Positions 28,801 through 37,800 of a stretch of 47,930 nucleotides of DNA are shown one piece after another. The first letter of the stretch is position 1; the number at the start of each line of letters is the position of its first letter. The DNA is from Verrucomicrobiota bacterium (lineage in GTDB: Bacteria; Verrucomicrobiota; Verrucomicrobiia; Verrucomicrobiales; DEV007): positions 1-47,930 of the forward strand of contig JAGWVU010000038.1 of NCBI GenBank assembly GCA_018970725.1, in the 5' to 3' direction. The notes under the pieces are model-generated. The model was given only the letters and a program-made list of their open reading frames with translations, searched no databases and was not told the DNA's origin. Position numbers and translations under genes: made by a program.

Positions 28801-31800
28801 TCGCGGCAGCCGTCGATGGCATGGACAAGGCCATGGGCCGCGTACTGGCGGCACTCGACACGGCAGGAATCAGCAACAACACGATCGTGGTCTGGTTCGG
28901 AGACAACGGAGGGGACGAAACCAAGGGCTCCCTGAACGATCCGCTCCGCGGCACCAAGGGGGACAGTTACGAGGGAGGGATGCGCGAGCCCGCCGGAATC
29001 CGGTGGCCCGGGGTGCTGCCCGCCGGAGTCACCAGCAACCAACCGGTCTGGGTGGGAGATCTCTTCCCCACCCTCTGCGCGGCCACCGGGGTCACCCCGC
29101 GTAACACAAAGCCGTTGGACGGGGTCAACCTCTGGCCCGCGCTGCAAGCCGCGAGCAACAGCGCCGTGGTCTCCCGCGGAACGCCATTGGTGACCGTGAG
29201 CGCCACTCCCGTCGCGATCTACCCGTTCACCGATCCGGTGAACGGCGGCACCAAGGATTTCAAACTCATCCGCAACCGGGTCGGGACGACCGTGGTCAAC
29301 GAACTCTATAACCTGACCGACGACCCGGCGGAATCGACCGATCTCTCCGCCAACACCACCTATGCGACCATCGTCAACACCCTGACCAATGCGATCACGG
29401 CCATCACGGTCGAAAACATGAAGCCGTATATCGGTCCGCCGCTCATCACCAACACCGCGGCCCAAGGCGGCACGATCACCTTGTATGCCCCGTTCACCAG
29501 TTATCCGGGGGCCGCGCCCACCGTGCAGTGGCGCAAGGGCGGCGCCAATATCGGCGGCGGCGTGGTCACCCAGATCACCGACAGCGGTGCCGTGGCCGTG
29601 AAAGGAACCTATGCGGCCACCCTCACCCTGGCCAACCTCACGCCCGCCGATGCCGGAACCTATGATGTCATCGTCACCAACAATATCGGCAGCACCACCA
29701 GCGACCCCGGCACCCTGACCGTGACTTTCGGCGCGCCCGTGCTCAACCCCCTGCCCGCCTTCACCAAGGGAACCTCGCAAACGGTGACCTGGCCGGCGGT
29801 CGCGGGCGCCAACGCTTACACCATCCAGCGCTCGGCCACCTCCGACTTCTCCCCGGTCTTATCCTCCCAAACCGTCAACACTCCCTCCGCCACCTTCACC
29901 GGCCTCACAAACGGCCAAGCCTGCCACTACCGCGCCACCGCCACCGACGGCACCAGCGTTTCAGGCTATAGCAACATCGTCTCCTCCACGCCGGACGCCC
30001 AAAATCCGGTAGTGACGCTCACCGCGCCCGCCAATGGCATCACCACCAGCCAAACCACGGTCAATGTCCAGGGAACCGCTTCCGACTCCCTCTCCGGGGT
30101 GGTCTCGGTGATGGTCAACGGGGTCGCCGCCACCACGGCGGACAATTATGCGAACTGGTCGGCCACGGTGCCACTCGCCATCGGCACGAACACCCTGACC
30201 GCCACCGTCACGGACAACGCGCAACCGGGTGGAAACACCGGGACCGCCTCCATCACCATCACCTGCACGCCGCTGGCCCCGGTGATCGGCGCGGTGGCCA
30301 CCGGACCCACTGCCCCGACCTATATTGACCCTGTCACCATACTCGCCCAAGTGACGCCGGGAGCCTCTCCCGTGGCCACCGTGCAGCTATCTTATGATCT
30401 CGGGACCCCGGTCAGCACCACCATCTTCCGGGAGACCTTCAACAATTCCGCCTCGAACAACTGGAACGGCAGCGGTTCGCTCAATCCCTGGACCACCGTC
30501 GGCGCGGGCAATGTCCGCCAAGCGGTCGCCACCTCCAATCGCACCGTGCCCCTCACCCTCACTTCGGTCGCGACCAACGGAACCACCACCGTCACCTGCG
30601 CCAGCACCGCCGGTCTCTGGCCCGGCATGTTGATCACCGGTCCGAATATCGCCGGCAGCATCAACGGCACCGCCACCGGAAACACCACCATCGCCTCCGT
30701 CACCAATGCCACCACTTTCGAACTCTCCCAACCCGCCACCGGTTCCGGCACCGGACTGACCCTGACCGCCGCCGGGGTGACCTTGGCCAATTGTACCACC
30801 ATCGCCGGAACCTCCGTCACCTGCGCCAGCACCGCCGGTCTTCTCAATGGAATGTCCCTCACCGGCACCGGCCTCGCCAACAACGCCACGGTGGCTTCGG
30901 TGACAGGGGCCACCACCTTCACGATGAACGCCGCCCCCACCACGCCGGGCCCGGCCCTGACCATCGTCGCCTCGGGAGCCGCCGCGGAATTCAACGGGGG
31001 CACCGCGAACCTGACCGATAGCATTTTCACCACCACCAACCCGATCAATGCCAGCGGCACGGCCGGGTATGTCGAATTCTGGGTGCAAACCCGGGACCTC
31101 GCCGCCACCAACAATTGCCAGTGGGCGCTTCAGGTCTCGCCTGACAACGGCACCACCTGGACCACCCGTTTGACCGAGGATTGGAACAGTGAGACGGTGA
31201 ATCTCGCCGGTTGCCTGCTCAACACCACTGATGCCGCGGCCGGCAGCACCACGGTGACCTGCGCCAGCACCACCGGATTGACGGCGGGCCAGACGATGGG
31301 CGGCCCCGCCATCTATATTACCGGCGTCCTCACCACCGGACAATCCACCGTCACCTGCCTCAATACCTCGGGCCTCCTTCCCGGGATGTTTCTCCAAGGC
31401 ACCGGCATCCCGAACAACACGCGGATCGGGACCATCACCCCGAACACCTCGTTCACCCTCGTGACCGGCCCCACCGCGACCCCGGTCAACGCCACCGGCG
31501 CGGGTGGTTCCACCGCCATCGCGGCCACGCCCTTCGCCGCCGGCGCCACGGTCGCTTCGGTTACCAACGCCACCACCTTCGTGATCAGCACCGCCGCCTA
31601 TGTCAACACGACCGCCGCGCCGATCGCGGTCACGGCCACGACGGTGAATCACGGCTTCCAGCTCTTCCGCTACGACTTCACCGGCGCCGAACTTGGAACA
31701 ACCACCAAGCTGCGCTGGCTCTGCACCGGCTATACACCGGCCAGCCCGACCCGCGCGCCGCGCATCAGCATCGATGATCTCCTCGTGGCCACCACCGCTC

Positions 31801-34800
31801 CCCCGCCGACCGTCACCCTCACCATGTTCGACGACGGCCTGCATGGCGACGGGGCCGCCGGGGACGGACTCTACGGCGCGCAAATTCCGGCCCAACCGGG
31901 AAGCACGGCAGTGACTTACCGCATCACCGCCACCGGGACCAACACCAACTCGACCACCAGCCCGAACTATGCTTATTCCGTGAATCCGGCCCTGACCGAC
32001 GCCACGATCCGCAACGCCGAATTCCTCGGGATCCCCGCCAACACCCGGATCACCCTCAATGTGGTCGCCACCACCGATCAGTATGCCTACGTCGAATACG
32101 GAACCTCACCGGGCCAATACACCCTCGCCACGCCACCCGCCCTGTTCACGATCGATCCCGCCCGGCCGGAGTTTTACAACCCCATCGAAATCACCCTGAC
32201 CGGGCTGCAACCGGACACCCGCTATTTCTACCGCTTCCGGCACCGGTCCACCGCCGGGACGGCTTACAACGCCCGGGGAGAACGTTCCTTCCGCACGGCG
32301 CGCCCGCGCGGTTCCTCCTTCGTCTTCACCGTCACCGCGGACCCTCACCTCGATGTCAACAGCGATCTGCCGCTCTTCACCCGCTCCATGACCAACATCG
32401 GCGCGGACGCCCCCGACCTGCACATCGATCTGGGCGATATTTTCATGACCGACAAACTGGCGGATGGAACGGCCGGCATCCCACCGGAATTTTTCGGCGG
32501 CGTCACCCCGAACCAACCGCGCCTCAATGATCGCGCCCTCTTTTTCCGCGCCCAGTTCGAGCGCTTCTGCCACAGCGTTCCCTTCTTCTACACCCAGGGC
32601 AATCACGAATCCGAATACGGCTATCTTTTCAACGCCGCGACCGACAAGGAGAACAACATCCCGGCCTGGAACCTGAAGGCGCGGAAAGCCTTCTATCCGA
32701 CCCCCGTCCCCGATTCCTTTTACACCGGCAACGGAACGCCGAAAGATTACCCCGGAGGCACGCTCGGCCTCCTCGAAAACTACTACGCTTACGAATGGGG
32801 CGACGCGCTCTTCATCGCCTTGGATCCCTATTGGAACACCAACACGAGCCCCAACCAGGTGGATGACGCCTGGCAATGGACCCTGGGCAAACCCCAATAC
32901 GATTGGCTCAAGGCCACCCTGCAAGGAAGCACCGCCAAATACAAGTTCGTCTTCCTCCACCACCTCGTCGGCGGAACCACGACCCTCGCGGACGGCATCA
33001 CCAAAAACGTGGCCGGGCGAGGCGGCATCGAAGTCGCCGATCGATACGAATGGGGCGGCAAGAACGCCGACGGCAGCCCTGGTTTCGCCACCAAACGTCC
33101 CGGCTGGGACATGCCGATCCACCAGCTGCTCGTGCAAAACAAAGTGAGCGTTGTCTTCCATGGCCACGATCATCTCTATGCCTTCCAGACGCTCGACGGT
33201 CTCGTTTATCTCGAGTGTCCCCAACCCGGCACGGCCAATTTCACCACCCTCGGCAGCGCCGGCGATGGCAAATATACCCAGGGAACCCTGCTCCCCAACT
33301 CCGGCCACATCCGGGTCAACGTCACTCCCGGCCAGGCCACCGTCTCCTATGTGAGGGCCTATCGCGCCACCGACGAAAACGCCACCCGTCGCAATGGCGA
33401 CATCGCCCACAGCTTCGAGATCGCGCCCGCCGTGCTCACCCCGGAGATCCAGGTCTACGATGGCACGCTCGCCGCCGGGACCGAGATCCAGGATGCCGCG
33501 GGCGTGGTCTCCTTCGGCACGGCCGTCACCGGAGCCGGCGTGACCCGGACGTTCACCGTGGCCAATACCGGCCCCGGCCCGCTTCTGATCAACGGTGTCA
33601 CCGCTTCCGGGGACTGGACGGTGGACACCACCGGTTTGAACACGACCCTCGCTCCCGCCGCCAGCACCACCTTCACCGCCACCTTCGCTCCCACCGCCGC
33701 CGGGAGCCGCGCCGGAACCCTGGTCATCGCCACCAACGACGCGGACGAGGCCGCCTTCGACATCGCCACCAGCGGCACCGGCAAATTGCCCCAGACCCTC
33801 AACTTCGCCGCCATCGATCCGCAAACTTGCGGCACCCCGCTGACCTTGAACGCCACGGCGGACAGCGGACTGCCGGTCGGTTATGCCATCACCCGCGGCG
33901 CCGCGCTCGCCGGCTTGTCGGACAACGTCGTGACCTTCACCGGCGCGGGCGAGGTGACCATCGCGGCCACCCAACCGGGCGACGCCACTTACGCCGCCGC
34001 GCCGCCGGTCAGCCGGACCTTCACGGTCGCGAAAGGGGATCAGGTCCTCACCTTTGGCGCCGGAGTTCCCGCCAATGTCCTGACCGGCGCCACCGTCGCG
34101 CTCTCCGCCACCTCGAACCGCAACCTCACGCCGGTCGGGTTCGCGGTCATCGGGGGTCCCGGCAGTCTCTCCGGGTCCAACCTGACCTTTACCGGACCGG
34201 GCGCGGTCGTGGTCCGCGCTTCCCAGGCGGGCAACAGCGCGTTCAACCCCGCCACGGCCGACTGGACGATCACCGCGTTCGCCAGCCAGTCGATCACCTT
34301 CGCGGTCATTCCCGACCAGGTGGCCGACACTCCATTGCCGGTCAGCGCCTCCAGCACGAGCGGGCTCCCGGTCACCCTCACGATCACCGGGGGCACCGGT
34401 TTCGCGACCCTCTCCGGGAACACCGTGACCTTCAGCGGTTCCGGGGCGGTAACCCTCGAGGCCACCCAACCGGGCGACACCACTTATGCCGCGGCCGCGC
34501 CGGTGAGCCGGAGCTTCACGGTCGGCAAGGCGGGCCAGACCCTCGCCTGGAGTCCCGCGGTGCCCGCCACCGTCGGCCAGGGAGCGGTGATCACGCTCTC
34601 CGCCACCTCCAATCGCGGGCTGACCCCGGTCACCTATTCCGTGCTGAGCGGTCCGGGTGAAATCTCCGGTTCCACCCTGACCTTCACCGGCACCGGTCCG
34701 GTGGTGACGCGCGCCTCCCAAGCCGGGAACAACGTCTACGGCGCCGCGACCGCCGACAAGACGATCACCGCCACGGCCGCGCCGGTGGCCGGGGATGGAA

Positions 34801-37800
34801 GCGCCGACGGCACCGTGAACGACTTGATCCGGGGCCGGCTCACGGCCACCGACCCCGACACCCCGGCGGGATCGCTCACCTTCACCCGGGTCGGTGCCCC
34901 ATCCCACGGCACGGTCGACATCATCGCGGGCACCGGGGTCTACGAATACCGTCCCGAGCCCGGGTATCTGGGGGTGGATCAATTCACCTTCAAAGCCGCC
35001 GACGGCCTGAATGAGAGCAACGTGGCCACCATCACCCTGAACATCGATCCCGTGGTCCCGGACTGGATCTGGATGGACGGCCCCAGCCTGACCAATGTCA
35101 AAGGCTCGCCAACGGCGCCGGGCGCCCGCGAAAAGGCGGCCCTGTGGACCGATCCCGCCGGCCGGCTCTATCTTTACGGCGGTTCCGGTTTCGGCGTCAC
35201 CACCGGCCCCGGACTGTTGGGCGACCTGTTCCGGCTCGACCCCGGCACCCGGACGTGGACCCGTCTCAAGGGATCTCCGGAAACGGGTGCGGCGGCCAGC
35301 GCCGGAGCGCCCGGCGTGGAAGCGGACACGAACCAGCCCGGGGCCCGGAGCGACGCCGCCACCTGGGTGGCCCCGGACGGTCTCCTCTGGCTCTTCGGAG
35401 GCACCGCTCCCTCGGGATCGATGGCCGATCTCTGGAACTACAACCCCGCCTCCGGCAACTGGACCTTCGTCGCCGGCAGCCTCGCCGCCAACGCGAACGG
35501 AGTTTACGGCACCCAGGGAATCGCCGCCGCCGGCAACCAACCCGGGGCCCGTTCGGCGGCCGCCTCCTGGATCGACCGGCGCGGCCATCTCCACCTGTTC
35601 GGCGGGCGCGGTTACGGCGCCACCGGAAGCATCCCCGGGGCCCTCAATGATCTCTGGTCGTTCAATCCATCGACCCGGCAGTGGACCCATCTCACCGGTT
35701 CCAACGCCACGAACGCCCCCGGCGTCTACGGCAGCCCGGGCCTCGATGATCCCTCCAACACCCCAGGAGGCCGCAGCCAAGCGGCCGCCTGGACCGACAA
35801 ACTCGGCAACTTCTACCTCTTCGGCGGAACCGGCGCCACCTCCACGAGCCTCCTCTCGGACCTCTGGTGTTACTCGCCTCCGGCCAACCGGTGGCGCTGG
35901 GTCCGGGGCGCCGCGACCCCGGGCGCCAGGGGCATCTACGGCCAATTGGGCCTGACCTCCTCAACCGCCCAACCGGGCGCGCGGACCGCCGCCGCGTCGT
36001 GGGTCGATGCCGCGGGCCGGCTCTGGCTCTTCGGCGGCAGCGGACTGGCGACCAGTGCCACGGCCGGCTTGCTGGGCGACGTCTGGGTCTACGACATCCC
36101 GGCTAACACCTGGACCTGGATGAAAGGGACCAACTTTGTCAACGGACCGCCCACCCACGGCACGCTCCGCGTCCCGGCCATCGGCAATACCCCCGGAGGC
36201 CGCCGGGACTCCGCCCGGTTCGTCGATCCCGCGGGTGACCTCTGGCTGTTCGGCGGCGGCACCGGCTCCAAGTTCCAGAGCGATCTCTGGAAACTCGACC
36301 TTCCCGCGCTGCCGGTCGTCGAACCCCTCGCCGCCTCCCCCCTCGCCAATCCCTCCCCCGGCCCGGCCGGCCTGGCCCTCAACGCCTCGGCCAACCCGCA
36401 AGGCACGCCGGCCACCGGTTGGTTCCGGATCGCGCGGTCGCCCGACTTCAGCGACAGCTTCACCACCTCCGCCCGGTCGTTGGGAGCGGGAATGACCGCC
36501 CTTCCCTTCAGCGAATCCCTCGCCGATCTCGAAGCCGGGACCACCTACCATGTGCAGGCGATGGCCGCCAACGCCGCCGGCACCGGGTTCGGCCAGGCCC
36601 GTTCCGTGGTCACCCCGGGCGCGCCCCAACCGCCCCAAGCCGGATTCACCGCCGCCGGGGCTGGCATCAATGAACAGGCGGGCGCAATCGCGCGCATCGC
36701 CGTGGAACTGGATGCTCCGGCCCCCGGCCCGGGAACCATCTCCTACACCCTCGGGGGGACTGCCTCCGCGGGAACCGATTACACCGCCCCGGCCCCGCCC
36801 CTGCGGTTCACGGCGGGTCAAACCTCAGCGGTGATCACCATCCCGATCCTCGATGACCACGCGGTCGAGTCCCCCGAGACCCTGACCCTGACCTTGGGCA
36901 ACCCCACCGGCGGGATCACCCTCGGCCCGGTCACCTTGTTCACCCTGACGATCACCGACACCGACAGCAAACCACAGATCGGCACCCAACCCCAATCGCG
37001 GTTTGTGATCGCGGGGGGCGCGGGCGTTCGCCTTTCGGTGGGGAACCTGACCGGGACACCACCCTTCACCTACCAGTGGCTCAAAAACGGTCTGCCGATC
37101 CGCGGAGCCACCTCGCCCGATCTTGCGGTGGCCTCCACCACCACCGGCACGGGCACTTACAGTGTGGTGGTCACGAACCCGGTCGGCAGCACCCTCAGCG
37201 AATCCGCGATGATCCACCGGATCACCGTGGCCAACGCGTCCCTCTCCCGGACACTGGGCAGCAGCCTCACCCTGACCGCCACCGCCACCAGCCCGGTGCC
37301 CATCCAGTATGCCTGGCACAAACAGGATGACGTGAACGATTCCGTCCTGCCCGGAGCCACCACCAACACCTTGCTCCTCACCAACCTCTCCCCGCAGGAT
37401 GCCGGATCCTATCGCTGCCGCGTCACCGCCGGCGGCCTCAGCGCGGACACGGGTATCACCCGGCTCGTGGTGGTGTCCATGAAGCCCGGGATCCTGCCGA
37501 TCGACACCTTGCCCACCGGTCAGGTCGGTGAGGCTTATTCCTATCAAGTGGAGCTCCAGGACGACCCTCTCAAAGACGCCAGCGCCTTCTCCGCCAAGGG
37601 ACTCCCGGCGGGTCTCTCCATCAGCCCGACCGGCCTCATCAGCGGCCGCCCGGTCGAATCCGTGGCCAACCGCGCCGTCACCCTCACCGCCAGCAACAGC
37701 ATCGGCACCAGCCTGACCGAGGCCTGCACCCTGACCATCCTGCCCTTGCCCGCCACCATTCCCGGCAACTACGTCGCCTCCGGAACCATCGACGGGATGA

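Larger units (their letters stand above)
30276..31960 (+). repeat. Duplicated module B (partner 26040-27780)
   Basis: Second copy of the module with the same order of segments (YDLGTPVST, RETF, SNNWNG, units U7/U8, GYVEFWVQ, nested U9/U10, RYDFTGAELG, SIDDLLV, FDDGLHGD..AGDGLYGA..PAQ). Insertions occupy the same host positions in both copies, so they predate the duplication. Confidence 0.75.

Noticed and set aside
24075-31650. Inteins as the cause of the in-frame insertions
   Set aside because: The units are too short (about 66-80 codons) and lack the splicing blocks and terminal His-Asn.
32106-35945. 1279-codon minus-strand frame
   Set aside because: Long only because of codon bias in the giant gene; the plus strand encodes the metallophosphoesterase and Kelch regions.
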